The notes under the pieces were generated by a model. The model saw only the letters and a program-made list of their open reading frames with translations, was not told the DNA's origin and did no database searches. The position numbers and the translations under genes are program-made. Below, piece by piece: positions 1 to 8,556 of a stretch of DNA of 44,859 nt. How positions within the stretch are numbered: position 1 is the stretch's first letter; each line of letters opens with the position of its first letter. The stretch is taken from positions 1-44,859 of the forward strand of contig CABVBV010000003.1 of assembly GCA_902496595.1 (NCBI GenBank), read 5' to 3'. The DNA comes from an uncultured Eubacteriales bacterium. GTDB lineage: Bacteria > Bacillota > Clostridia > Oscillospirales > Oscillospiraceae.

Positions 1-78
1 CGCACCAGGCGCGGGCAGGGTTCTTCAACAGTTTGCATTATACATGATATGTTCCTGGGCAGACCTGCACACAGGGTC
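1..78. other. Unassigned left edge
   Basis: No coding region, RNA gene or convincing terminator was recognised here. It is the downstream flank of the minus-strand P-loop gene. A weak self-complementary stretch around 66-77 is too short to call a terminator. Confidence 0.4.
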
Positions 79-492
79 TTACATCGCGTATTTCTTGATC
101 TCCGGGCCGACAGTGTCGGGGTCGGCGGTCATGGTGATGGTGAAACGGATGTTTTCGGTTTCGGCGAAACTCGCCAGCCAGTCAAGGAAATCCACTACCT
201 GCGCTTCGGTGCCGGCGTTGAACATCTTGTGGAAGTTGTCGATGAAAATATGTGAGATGTCGTAGTTGCCCGCTCTGAGGCCGCTTATGAAGCCTTTCAT
301 AAATTCAAATGTGCCGATCTGATAGTCGCTGGCGTGGATTAGGCGGGCCTGGTACGGTATGTCGTAGGTGAGGTTCCTGTCCTTCTCGATGCAGATGACG
401 TCTCCGTGCTCCTCGTTCACCGCCGTGCGGACAAGCTCCACCAGCCTCTTGGTCTTTCCCGAACCCTTCAGGCCCACGATCACCTTGACCAT
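79..492 (-). CDS. Small P-loop NTP-binding protein of unknown role
   Basis: A 137-residue cytoplasmic protein. The start is ATG with an AAGGAG-like site upstream on the minus strand. Residues 7-14 (GLKGSGKT) form a clear Walker A motif immediately after the first beta strand, and a hydrophobic strand ending in Asp (HIFIDN, about residues 82-87) may be Walker B. No helicase, kinase or ABC signature is visible, and no fused domain. It lies downstream of pgi on the same strand with a 124-bp gap, so it may be transcribed separately. I do not recognise a characterised family; similar short Clostridia proteins are usually annotated only as ATP-binding. Function unknown. Confidence 0.8.
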   Translation of the reverse strand: MVKVIVGLKGSGKTKRLVELVRTAVNEEHGDVICIEKDRNLTYDIPYQARLIHASDYQIGTFEFMKGFISGLRAGNYDISHIFIDNFHKMFNAGTEAQVVDFLDWLASFAETENIRFTITMTADPDTVGPEIKKYAM

Positions 493-616
493 ATTTGAAT
501 CACGCTCCTTTTACTTTTGTCCATTAAAAATGGCAAGCCGTATCTTGTACTTACAGCTTACCATTTTTTCATCCCGAGTTCAACGGGTAAAATCAAAGTT
601 TATATTTTGTTAAACT

Positions 617-1891
617 TCAGGTTCCAGGCTTACCGAGCATCTTGAACATATTCTTTTTGTAGGCCTCGACGCCGGGCTGATCGAAGGGATTGACTCCGGA
701 CATATAGCCCGAGATGGCGCAGGCCAGCTCGAAGAAGCAGACCAGTTCCGCAAATCCTGCCTCGTCGCGCCTGCCGACGGTTATGCCTATGTTCGGAACT
801 CCGCCGGAGATATGCGCCGCCTTGACGGCATCCCTCGCAACACGGCAGATGTCGTGCAGGTCGCGGCCCGCGAGATAGTTCAGCCCGTCGGGGTCGCCCA
901 TACCGAAGGGCACGGCAAAGCTCGTAAGCGACTTGTCGAAGGAGACGACAGTCTCGTAGAGCTTCCTCGGCCCATCCTGGACGTACTGACCCATGGAGTG
1001 CAGGTCGGCAGTGTATTCCAGCGAGGCCGGATAGATGCCTATGCCGTTCTTGCCCTCTGACTCGCCGTAGAGCTGCTTCCACCACTCGGCCATGAACCTG
1101 AAGGACGGTTCATAGCAGGCAAGGAGCTCTATTCCATAGCCCCTGCCGTAGAGGTGCTGCCTCGCCGCCGCATACTGCCAGACCGGGTTCTCCGGGCTCC
1201 GGAGATCCAGAGAGGAGAAAGTCTCGATGGCCTTGTCGATTACCGCCTGAACGTCAATGCCCGCGACAGCCATGGGTAACAGGCCCACCGCCGAAAGGAC
1301 ACTGTATCGTCCGCCGACGTCTGCCGGGACAATGAAGCACTCCCAACCCTCGGCGTCCGCCATGGAGCGCAGCACACCCCTGGCGGAGTCGGTCGTGGCG
1401 AAAATATGCTTCTTTGCCGCGGCACCGTACTTCTTCTCAAGCATAGACCTGAAGACCCGGAAGGACACAGCGGGCTCCAGCGTGGTTCCGGACTTCGAGA
1501 TGACGTTCACGTCAAAATCGTCGTCGCCCAGCTGCTCGATGACGCCGTTCAGATAGTCCGCACTCAGGCCGTTGCCGACAAAATAGACCTTCGGGTCTCC
1601 CTCTTTCGGCAGGGGACGCAGAAGCTCTATCGCACCCCTCGCACCGAGGTACGAGCCGCCGATGCCGACGACGACGAGAGCTTTCGACCTTGCGCGGATC
1701 TTGGCCGCCGCGGTGACTATGGCCTTGAGCTCGCCCCTCTTGACCCTCATGGGCAGCTCAGTCCAGCCCGTGAACTCCGCGCCCGGGCCGCTCTTTTCCG
1801 CAAGGGTTCTGTGCGCTGCTGCGGCCGCTGCGTAATCCGGCCCTGCGGCGTCGAAGAACGCGGCTGCTCCGCTGAGATCGACTTTTATCAT
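617..1891 (-). CDS. pgi: Glucose-6-phosphate isomerase
   Basis: A 424-residue enzyme interconverting glucose 6-phosphate and fructose 6-phosphate in glycolysis and gluconeogenesis. Family marks are visible: the sugar-phosphate-binding GIGGSYLGARG near residue 75, the signature DVGGRYSVLS in the middle, and the C-terminal signature NPFDQPGVEAYKKNM with its lysine. Length fits the short bacterial/archaeal-like PGI typical of Firmicutes (about 430-450). An ATG at 1900 is in frame but has AAAGG directly abutting it; the ATG at 1891 has AAAGGA about 8 nt upstream and begins MIKVDLSG, so 1891 is preferred. It has its own strong promoter (1932-1959). Confidence 0.96.
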   Translation of the reverse strand: MIKVDLSGAAAFFDAAGPDYAAAAAAHRTLAEKSGPGAEFTGWTELPMRVKRGELKAIVTAAAKIRARSKALVVVGIGGSYLGARGAIELLRPLPKEGDPKVYFVGNGLSADYLNGVIEQLGDDDFDVNVISKSGTTLEPAVSFRVFRSMLEKKYGAAAKKHIFATTDSARGVLRSMADAEGWECFIVPADVGGRYSVLSAVGLLPMAVAGIDVQAVIDKAIETFSSLDLRSPENPVWQYAAARQHLYGRGYGIELLACYEPSFRFMAEWWKQLYGESEGKNGIGIYPASLEYTADLHSMGQYVQDGPRKLYETVVSFDKSLTSFAVPFGMGDPDGLNYLAGRDLHDICRVARDAVKAAHISGGVPNIGITVGRRDEAGFAELVCFFELACAISGYMSGVNPFDQPGVEAYKKNMFKMLGKPGT

Positions 1892-1931
1892 CTTCCTCAT
1901 CCTTTGTATAATAATTTGCGTGTTTAGGAAG

Positions 1932-1959
1932 ATTATACTACTTTTTTCACAGATTACAA
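1932..1959 (-). promoter_or_regulatory. pgi promoter
   Basis: On the minus strand, TTGTAA (1959-1954), a 16-nt spacer and a perfect TATAAT (1937-1932), about 35 nt before the pgi start. It fits a vegetative sigma-A promoter. Confidence 0.7.
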
Positions 1960-1965
1960 GCCCCC

Positions 1966-1988
1966 AAAAATCCCGGCATTTCAGGGAT
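1966..1988 (-). terminator. Weak terminator candidate after dacF
   Basis: Minus strand: ATCCC (1988-1984) can pair with GGGAT (1974-1970), followed by a short T run (1970-1966). The stem is only five base pairs, so this is a weak candidate. Confidence 0.3.
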
Positions 1989-2041
1989 AAAGTGGGGAAT
2001 AAACTCGCAAAATCACGATAAATGTCGGATGAAGTGGAGGA

Positions 2042-3199
2042 TCAATGCAGACCTACGAGCAATCCGAGCATCCGGAGCAATATGCCCTGCGCACTCAGCC
2101 CGGGCACGGAGCAGGAGGCGAGCAGCGGAACCTCGGCCACCGGGCCGGAGCTGTTCGACACCACCAACCTGCCGAGAACATCTCCCGCCTGTACCGGGGC
2201 GCGCACACTGTCGGGCAGCTCCACGCTCCTGGTGATGCCCACGGCGTCGCCTGCCCGGAGCAGCACAGCGCCGCCGCCGTCGCAGACCGTTCCTACGCTC
2301 GCCGCTTCGCCCAGCTCGACAGCGACCTCAGGCAGCGCCGAGCCGTCCGTGAGCGGGCAGAGCTTGTAGTTGGCAAAGCCGTAATCGAGCAGGGCGGAGG
2401 CGTCTGCATTGCGGCTGTCTATGCTGTCTGCGTGCATGATGACGGCAATGTACTCAGTGCCGTCGCGTTCAGCAGAGGCGGAGAGGCAGTACATGGCCGT
2501 GGAGGTGTAGCCCGTCTTGAGCCCGGTGCAGCCCTCGTAGCGGCGAACTAGCTTATTCGTGTTCGTGAGCTCCGATTTGCCGTCCCTTATGCTGTCCATC
2601 CAGATGGTCGTGTACTCCTTGATCCACTCGTGCGAGAGCAGCTCGCGGCTCATTACTGCGATATCCAGAGCACAGGTGTAGTGAGCCGTGTCTTCAAAGA
2701 GCCCGGTGCAATTGGTAAAGTTGGTATTCTCGAGCCCCAGCTCGGCGGCCCTCTCGTTCATGCGCTCGACGAAGGCGGCTTCGGAGCCGCAAAGGTGCTC
2801 GGCCAGGGCTACGGCGCAGTCGTTGGCAGAGACTACTGCCACGCATTTAATCATATCCGACACTGAGAGCTGTTCCCCTGCCTCGAGCCAGATCTGACTG
2901 CCGCCCATGGAGGCGGCTCGTTCGGAGCCGGTGACCATGTCTTCGAGCGCCAGCTCGCCCGAATCCACCGCCTCCGCCACGAGCAGCAGGGTCATGACCT
3001 TGGTGACCGATGCAGGCGGCCTGCGCTCCGTCTCTCCCTTGGCATAGATGACGGAGCCGGTCTGCCTCTCGATGAGTACCGCGGAAGGCGCGGCAATCTC
3101 AGGCGCGGTGGAGACGGAGCGTTCTTCAGCCGCGCCGGGCACGGCCAGCAGGCCTGCGCAGACCAGGACGGCAAGCAGTATTCTGAAGGCTTTTTTCAT
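2042..3199 (-). CDS. dacF: D-alanyl-D-alanine carboxypeptidase (PBP5/DacF family)
   Basis: A 385-residue secreted peptidase that trims the terminal D-Ala from peptidoglycan stem peptides. The N-terminus MKKAFRILLAV with a hydrophobic core to about residue 24 is a signal peptide. The three serine-peptidase S11 motifs are in order: SVTK (S64-K67), SAN (124-126) and KTG (228-230). A C-terminal PBP5-like beta domain follows, ending in a short hydrophobic tail that may attach to the membrane. The open frame extends 26 codons further upstream, but GGAGGT lies a few bases before the ATG at 3199, which also starts the signal peptide. The symbol dacF reflects the Firmicutes family; dacB/dacA are possible alternatives. 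Confidence 0.93.
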   Translation of the reverse strand: MKKAFRILLAVLVCAGLLAVPGAAEERSVSTAPEIAAPSAVLIERQTGSVIYAKGETERRPPASVTKVMTLLLVAEAVDSGELALEDMVTGSERAASMGGSQIWLEAGEQLSVSDMIKCVAVVSANDCAVALAEHLCGSEAAFVERMNERAAELGLENTNFTNCTGLFEDTAHYTCALDIAVMSRELLSHEWIKEYTTIWMDSIRDGKSELTNTNKLVRRYEGCTGLKTGYTSTAMYCLSASAERDGTEYIAVIMHADSIDSRNADASALLDYGFANYKLCPLTDGSALPEVAVELGEAASVGTVCDGGGAVLLRAGDAVGITRSVELPDSVRAPVQAGDVLGRLVVSNSSGPVAEVPLLASCSVPGLSAQGILLRMLGLLVGLH

Positions 3200-3537
3200 G
3201 CAAACGACCTCCAAGCCGGTTTTTGTAAAAAGATATGCCGCCTTGTCCCCGCTTATGTCGCGGCGAAAGGTAGACATTCGATTATGACTTATTCACGCTG
3301 AATATGAATATTCCGTGAACTGGAAGAGCGGCGAAAAACGCGATTAAATAAAGGGGTTTCAACATTTTCAACAGAGTTTTCAACCGCCCCGACTGTCGAA
3401 AAAAGTCGAGGAATATTCACAAAAAGGTTGACATAAGCATCAAACAGGCCCCTCGCGTGATTTTTAGCGGTTGACGGAGGCTTTGGCTGAGGTTAAAATA
3501 AAAAAGTACGCTCGGAGAATGAAGAACGGAGGACTGC
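3200..3537. other. Divergent intergenic region dacF / AI-2E transporter
   Basis: 338 bp without a gene. It holds the promoter of the AI-2E transporter gene (3471-3499), a weak minus-strand promoter candidate for dacF with CATAAT near 3285, and an AT-rich stretch around 3358-3385 where TTTCAAC occurs three times in quick succession. An isolated TTGACA at 3428-3433 has no good -10 at the right distance. No small ORF with a ribosome site was seen. Confidence 0.5.
3471..3499 (+). promoter_or_regulatory. Promoter of AI-2E transporter gene
   Basis: TTGACG (3471-3476), 17-nt spacer, TAAAAT (3494-3499). The gene start is at 3538 with GGAGG just upstream. Confidence 0.75.
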
Positions 3538-4941
3538 ATGAAAAGGTTCGGCGGTGACAAAAAATACCTCTATTGGGGCGCGACTGCCTTTGCGGTCATA
3601 GCCTGCAGCATAATGTTCTATTTGCTGCTCTCGCGCTGGCCCGGGGTCGCCAAGGCGCTTTCGGCGTTCGTACACATCATAGCGCCGTTTATCTGGGGCT
3701 TTGCCATAACATATCTGCTTAGGCCGGCGATGGTATTCTTTGAACGCAACGTGACGACACCGCTGGGCGACCGCATCTTCAAAGCGAACCACCGCAGGGC
3801 CTTCGGCTTCAGCAGGGCGCTCGCCATCATCATCGTGGAGCTGCTCATGATCTTTATCGTAAGCGCGCTGCTCTGGCTCATCCTGCCTCAGATCTATTCG
3901 AGCATAAACAGCATAGTGTCGAATAGTCAGAGCTATTTTGCGACGATAGAGAGCTGGGTCAGGAGCACCTTCGAGGACTATCCGGAGCTGATGACGAATG
4001 TCACTTCGCTGCTCGACAGCGCCTCCGGCCAGCTGACGCAGTGGGCGACAAACACTCTGCTGCCTCAGATGACGAACATCATAAGCGGCATTACCTCGGG
4101 AGTCTACACCGTAGTGCGTGGGATATACTACATTGCCGTGGGAATAATCGTCTCTTTCTATGTGCTGTTCAATAAGGAAGCCGTGGCTACGGGAGCAAAG
4201 AGGGTGCTCTACTGCATCTTCACTGTGGAGGCTTCGGAGAAGATACTCGAGGGTATCCGCTTCACGGACAAGACTTTCATGGATTTCATCTCGGGCAAAC
4301 TGCTCGACAGTGCGATAATCGGCATACTTTGCTATATCTGCTGCAGCCTCATGAAGATGCCGTATACACTGCTCATATCCGTCATCGTTGGCGTGACAAA
4401 TGTGATACCCTTCTTCGGCCCGTTTATCGGCGCCTTCCCCTCGGCGTTCCTGATCCTCCTTGTAGACCCGATGAAGTGCCTGCTGTTCCTCGTGTTCATA
4501 TTAATTTTGCAGCAGTTCGACGGGAACATACTGGGGCCGAAGATACTTGGAAGCACGACGGGAGTGAACGGGTTCTGGATAATGTTTGCCATAATAGTCG
4601 GAGGCGGCTTTTTCGGCTTTATGGGGATGCTGCTTGGCGTGCCCGTGTTCGTGGTCATTTACACCGGCATCAAGAGCCTGACGAACCGGAAGCTGAGGCG
4701 CAGCGGACTGCCGACCGATTATGAGAGCTACGAGAACTTGCACCATATCGACCCGAAGACAGGAGAACAGGTCGAGATGCCGCCAAAACCCACCGCTGAG
4801 GAGCGCAGGGCCAGGAAGGCGGAATCAAGGGCTGCGTCGAAAGCGGCAGGGGCGGCGAGGGCCGAGAGGCTCAGGAGGCTCATAAATAAAAACGCCCGGG
4901 GCTCTGCCGCCCCGGACGAAAAGAAAAACGAGAAGAAATGA
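3538..4941 (+). CDS. AI-2E family transporter (putative permease)
   Basis: A 467-residue polytopic membrane protein. There are about seven to eight hydrophobic segments: two near residues 10-60, one near 95-120, a long extracytoplasmic stretch, then a cluster from about 195 to 380. The family core NVIPFFGPFIGAFPSA and the later glycine-rich region around ILGPKILG are visible. The last ~90 residues are hydrophilic, lysine/alanine/arginine-rich and look disordered. This family (TqsA/YdiK/PerM) includes proteins linked to autoinducer-2 export and Na+/H+ antiport; the substrate cannot be predicted. It is convergent with the cysteine desulfurase with only 23 bp between stops, and its last codons carry the neighbour's terminator on the other strand. 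Confidence 0.92.
   Translation: MKRFGGDKKYLYWGATAFAVIACSIMFYLLLSRWPGVAKALSAFVHIIAPFIWGFAITYLLRPAMVFFERNVTTPLGDRIFKANHRRAFGFSRALAIIIVELLMIFIVSALLWLILPQIYSSINSIVSNSQSYFATIESWVRSTFEDYPELMTNVTSLLDSASGQLTQWATNTLLPQMTNIISGITSGVYTVVRGIYYIAVGIIVSFYVLFNKEAVATGAKRVLYCIFTVEASEKILEGIRFTDKTFMDFISGKLLDSAIIGILCYICCSLMKMPYTLLISVIVGVTNVIPFFGPFIGAFPSAFLILLVDPMKCLLFLVFILILQQFDGNILGPKILGSTTGVNGFWIMFAIIVGGGFFGFMGMLLGVPVFVVIYTGIKSLTNRKLRRSGLPTDYESYENLHHIDPKTGEQVEMPPKPTAEERRARKAESRAASKAAGAARAERLRRLINKNARGSAAPDEKKNEKK
4880..4915 (-). terminator. Cysteine desulfurase terminator inside the AI-2E coding end
   Basis: Minus strand: CCGGGGC (4915-4909), loop of six, GCCCCGG (4902-4896), then GCG and TTTTTATTTAT running to about 4881. 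This is a textbook intrinsic terminator for minus-strand transcription, yet it lies wholly within the plus-strand coding sequence for the transporter's C-terminal tail. Confidence 0.75.
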
Positions 4942-4964
4942 CTCAGCGGCCCCATGCGTCTCCG

Positions 4965-6095
4965 TCACGCGTGGGCGAGGCTCTCTCTGGCTTCGTGAAG
5001 ACAGAGGCAGAACTCATCGAGCTCCTCCCGGGTCGTGAAACGCGAGAGCCCGAGCCTGAGCGCACCGTCGATCACTGGGGCAGGCAGCCCCATGGCCTCA
5101 AGCACATGGCTCCGCCCGCCTTTTTTGCAGGCGGAGCTTTTTGATACGCTGATGCCTCTGGCCTCCAGGAAGTTCATCAGCACTTCGCTCCTGTACCCGG
5201 GCAGAGAGAGGCAGAGAATGTGCGGCGCACCGCCGCCGATGACGACCAGCCCGGGGTTCTCCGCCAGAAGCCGCTCGGCCGCGCTCTCTCGAAGACCGGC
5301 CATGCGCTTCACAGACTCAGCCATGAGCGAGCGCCCGACCCTTGCCGCTTCGCCGAAAGCGCAGATGCTCGGCATAGGCTCGGTGCCGGCTCTGCGGCCG
5401 TCCTCCTGCGAGCCGCCGAGGACAAGCGGGCGCAGATGCAGACCCTGACGTATGTACAATGCGCCGATACCCTTCGGAGCGTGTATCTTGTGCCCGGAGA
5501 TGGTCAGCATATCGGCTCCCAGCGATTTCACGGTGAAGGGGACTTTGAGAAAGCCCTGAACGGCGTCGCAGTGCAAAAGCGCCCTGGAACCGGCTTTCTT
5601 CAGCGCCTTGGCAACTCCGGCGATGTCGTTAACGGCGCCGGTCTCGTTGTTGACCAGCATGAGCGAGACGAGCGCCGTGTCTGGACGCAGCGCGTCGACG
5701 ACAGACTGCACGGGCACAGCGCCGCTCGCGTCGGGGGCCAGCCTCGTGACTTCATAGCCGCGGCGCTCGAGCTCGTCGAGGGACTTGCGCACAGCGTCGT
5801 GCTCGGCCGTGGAGCTTATGACGTGCCCGCCCTTTGCCGAGGCGGCGTAGGCGCCGGAGAGCAGGGCCCAGTTGTCCGCCTCCGAGCCGCATGAGGTGAA
5901 TACCAGCTCCTTGGGTTGGCAGCCGAGGCAGAGGGATATCTCGCGGCGGGCGTTGTCCAGGAGCTTCTTTGCCTCCCGGCCCTTCGCGTGGGTCGAGCTG
6001 GGGTTGCCGTACTGCTCGGTCATGACTTTGTAAGCGATATCCGCGGCCTCGGGGCAGACCCTCGTTGTGGCCGCATTGTCAAGATAGATGTCCAA
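4965..6095 (-). CDS. Cysteine desulfurase (class V aminotransferase, NifS/IscS-like)
   Basis: A 376-residue PLP enzyme that takes sulfur from cysteine for Fe-S clusters or tRNA thiolation. Motifs: LDNAATT at the N-terminus, AEHDAV near residue 97-102, the PLP lysine K203 in SGHKIHAPKG, and the persulfide cysteine C323 in SSACKKGG. The open frame runs to 6506, but that extension is the antisense of mtaB with no protein-like content. The TTG at 6095-6093 begins LDIYLDNAATT, as expected for the family, and GAGGGTG precedes it by 5 nt. It is divergent from mtaB, a Fe-S radical enzyme that needs sulfur, so a functional link is plausible but inferred. Confidence 0.93.
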   Translation of the reverse strand: MDIYLDNAATTRVCPEAADIAYKVMTEQYGNPSSTHAKGREAKKLLDNARREISLCLGCQPKELVFTSCGSEADNWALLSGAYAASAKGGHVISSTAEHDAVRKSLDELERRGYEVTRLAPDASGAVPVQSVVDALRPDTALVSLMLVNNETGAVNDIAGVAKALKKAGSRALLHCDAVQGFLKVPFTVKSLGADMLTISGHKIHAPKGIGALYIRQGLHLRPLVLGGSQEDGRRAGTEPMPSICAFGEAARVGRSLMAESVKRMAGLRESAAERLLAENPGLVVIGGGAPHILCLSLPGYRSEVLMNFLEARGISVSKSSACKKGGRSHVLEAMGLPAPVIDGALRLGLSRFTTREELDEFCLCLHEARESLAHA

Positions 6096-6120
6096 ATTAT
6101 CACCCTCGAGGTATTTTGAG

Positions 6121-7407
6121 ATGAAATATATTATAAACACCCTTGGCTGTAAGGTCAACCAGTACGAGACGCAGGCGATGGAGACTCTGCTGCGCGAGCG
6201 CGGGCACGAACCGGCGTCGGAAGATGCCGAAGCGGATGTCGTTATCGTGAACTCCTGCGCCGTCACGGCAGAGAGCGGGAGAAAATCCAGACAGGCGCTC
6301 CGGAGGCTCATGGAGCGATACCCGAACGCCAAGAGCGCGGTCTGCGGCTGCTGGGCCCAGACCGAGCCGGACGCCGCCCAGGAGATAGGGGCGGACGTTG
6401 TCTGGGGCAGCGGCGACAGGCGCGGCTTTGTCGAGGCCGTTGAGAGGGCCGCAGCCGATGGGGCGCACGAGCGGAAAGTGGACAAGCCTTTCGAGCGCCG
6501 GCTCATCGAGGACTTGCCTGCCGGTGCGTTCTCGGGCCACGCGAGGGCCTACCTGAAACTCGAGGACGGATGCCAGAATTTTTGCAGCTATTGCATCATA
6601 CCCTACGCGAGAGGCCGTGTGCGCTCCCTGCCCCCGGAAAAGGCGTCGGAGATGGCTGCGGAGCTTGCCGCCAAGGGCTACCGGGAGTTGGTGCTTACAG
6701 GTATAGAGATAGCGTCCTACGGTGAGGATCTGCCGGGCAGACCCGGTCTTGCGGACGCCGTCTGCTCCATCGCCGGAGCGGCGCCGGAGCTGAGGCTGAG
6801 GCTCGGCTCGCTCGAACCGACGGTCGTGACCGAAGACTTTTGCCGGAGGCTCGCAGAAACGGGCAGGGTCTGCGATCACTTCCACCTCTCGCTCCAGTCG
6901 GGCTGTGACCGTACTCTCTCGAGAATGCGCAGAAAGTATGATACGGCGGAGTTCTTCGCCGTTACTGAGAGGCTGAGGCGATACTTTCCAAACTGCGGCC
7001 TCACTGCAGACCTCATCACCGGCTTCCCGGGTGAGACTGAGGAAGACCACCGGGCGACGCTGGAGTTCATTGAAAGGTGCGCTTTTTCTTCCATGCACGT
7101 TTTCCCATATTCGAGAAGGCCGGGAACTCCTGCCGACAAGCTGCCGGAACAGCTGACGGCGAGGCTGAAGTCCGAACGCGCCGCCCAGGCGCACGCTGTG
7201 GCGGAGCGGATGAAGTCCGAATACCTGCAAAGCTGCGTCGGCAGGAGGCTCGAAGTGCTGTTCGAGACAGAGCAGGACGGGGTGTCCACAGGACACGCAT
7301 CAAACTACGTTGAAGTATCCGTACCGGGGACAGGACTGCGCGGGCTTGTCAAAAACGTGCAAATTTCAGGAGTTTCGGGAGAAATGCTTGTTGGAGCTGC
7401 TATTTGA
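6121..7407 (+). CDS. mtaB: tRNA t6A37 methylthiotransferase MtaB
   Basis: A 428-residue radical-SAM enzyme converting t6A37 to ms2t6A37 in tRNAs reading ANN codons. The N-terminal UPF0004 domain has cysteines C10 (TLGCKVNQ), C46 (NSCAV) and C77 (CGCWAQ) for the auxiliary 4Fe-4S cluster. The radical-SAM motif CxxxCxxC is C151, C155, C158 (CQNFCSYC). A C-terminal TRAM-like segment follows. TLGCKVNQYETQ is typical of the MtaB branch rather than MiaB. An upstream in-frame start at 6088 exists, but it would overlap the divergent gene; the ATG at 6121 has GAGGT before it and starts at the family N-terminus. Confidence 0.95.
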   Translation: MKYIINTLGCKVNQYETQAMETLLRERGHEPASEDAEADVVIVNSCAVTAESGRKSRQALRRLMERYPNAKSAVCGCWAQTEPDAAQEIGADVVWGSGDRRGFVEAVERAAADGAHERKVDKPFERRLIEDLPAGAFSGHARAYLKLEDGCQNFCSYCIIPYARGRVRSLPPEKASEMAAELAAKGYRELVLTGIEIASYGEDLPGRPGLADAVCSIAGAAPELRLRLGSLEPTVVTEDFCRRLAETGRVCDHFHLSLQSGCDRTLSRMRRKYDTAEFFAVTERLRRYFPNCGLTADLITGFPGETEEDHRATLEFIERCAFSSMHVFPYSRRPGTPADKLPEQLTARLKSERAAQAHAVAERMKSEYLQSCVGRRLEVLFETEQDGVSTGHASNYVEVSVPGTGLRGLVKNVQISGVSGEMLVGAAI

Positions 7408-7433
7408 CGAGCATAGCCGGAAAAGACTATACT
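7404..7433 (+). promoter_or_regulatory. serC-serA promoter
   Basis: TTGACG (7404-7409), which includes the stop codon of mtaB, then 18 nt and TATACT (7428-7433). A second -10-like TATAAT lies at 7435-7440. The serC ATG is at 7471 with GAAGGAAG upstream. Confidence 0.65.
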
Positions 7434-7470
7434 TTATAATAGTGTCATTGTAAGAAGGAAGTGTCCAGAG

Positions 7471-8556
7471 ATGACGGAAAGGGCTTATAATTTCGCGGCG
7501 GGCCCGGCACAGATGCCGGAGTCCGTTTTGAAGATCGCACAGGCGGAAATGCTCAATTGGCACGGCTGCGGTATGTCCGTCATGGAGATGAGCCACAGGG
7601 GAAGCCAGTTCAAGGAGATTTTTGCCTCGGCCAAGGAGAGCGTGAAGCGGCTGCTCTCGGTTCCGGATACGCACGAGGTGCTGTTCCTCCAGGGCGGAGC
7701 CACAGGACAGTTTGCGGCGGTGCCTTTGAACTTCATGACCGAAACGGGCGCCTGTTACGCTGTCACAGGCAATTTCTCCGGCATAGCCGCAAAGGAGGCC
7801 GCGAAATACGGCAGGGTCACAACGGCCTATGACGGAAAACCGGAGAACTTCACCAGGATACCGGGCCAGGGCGAGCTGGCTGTGAACGATGACGCCTCGT
7901 ATTTCCACTATTGCGCCAACAATACGATTTTCGGCACCGCATGGGACTATGTGCCGGAGACGGGAAGCGTCCCGCTCGTGTGCGATATGTCCTCGGAAAT
8001 AATGTCTCACCCTGTGGATGTGTCCAGATACTCGCTCATCTACGCAGGAGCTCAGAAGAACATGGCTCCCGCCGGCCTCACAGTGGTGATCGTGGACAGG
8101 GCGATGACCGGCAGACAGAGGGCGGACACTCCTCAGATAATGGACTATAAGCTCATGGTCGAGAAGGACTCCATGCTGAACACGCCGCCCTGTTGGTGCA
8201 TATATATGCTGGGGCTCGTGCTCGACTGGGTCGAAAAAGAGGGCGGGGTCGCGGCCATGGACGCCAGACGCAAGGAGCGCAGCGGGCTCATCTATGAGGT
8301 GCTGGATAACTCCAAACTATATAAGCCTCATGCGGCGGCGGACAGCCGTTCGTGCATGAACGTGACCTTCAGGACGGGTTCCGAGGAACTCGACGCCGAG
8401 TTCTGTAAAGGCGCGGCGGCCAGGGGCCTGCTGAATGTGAAGGGTCACAGGCTGACCGGCGGAATGAGGGCTTCGCTCTACAACGCCATGCCGCTGGAGG
8501 GCGCGAAGGCACTTGCTGAATACATGAAGGACTTTGAGGTGGCACACCATGTTTAA
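7471..8556 (+). CDS. serC: Phosphoserine aminotransferase
   Basis: A 361-residue class V PLP aminotransferase making 3-phosphoserine from 3-phosphohydroxypyruvate and glutamate. It starts with the family pattern YNFAAGPAQMP; the PLP lysine is K196 in AGAQKNMAPAG, and the phosphate-binding HRGSQF lies near residue 42-47. Length equals the family norm (about 360). It overlaps serA by 8 nt, so the two are translationally coupled and form the first two steps of serine synthesis; serB is not in the window. Confidence 0.97.
   Translation: MTERAYNFAAGPAQMPESVLKIAQAEMLNWHGCGMSVMEMSHRGSQFKEIFASAKESVKRLLSVPDTHEVLFLQGGATGQFAAVPLNFMTETGACYAVTGNFSGIAAKEAAKYGRVTTAYDGKPENFTRIPGQGELAVNDDASYFHYCANNTIFGTAWDYVPETGSVPLVCDMSSEIMSHPVDVSRYSLIYAGAQKNMAPAGLTVVIVDRAMTGRQRADTPQIMDYKLMVEKDSMLNTPPCWCIYMLGLVLDWVEKEGGVAAMDARRKERSGLIYEVLDNSKLYKPHAAADSRSCMNVTFRTGSEELDAEFCKGAAARGLLNVKGHRLTGGMRASLYNAMPLEGAKALAEYMKDFEVAHHV

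Noticed and set aside
6096..6506. N-terminal extension of the cysteine desulfurase
   Set aside because: Serine-rich antisense of mtaB with no family similarity; the TTG at 6095 has a ribosome site and family N-terminus.
6100..7296. 398-codon minus-strand frame
   Set aside because: Antisense to mtaB, whose six cluster cysteines are all in place.
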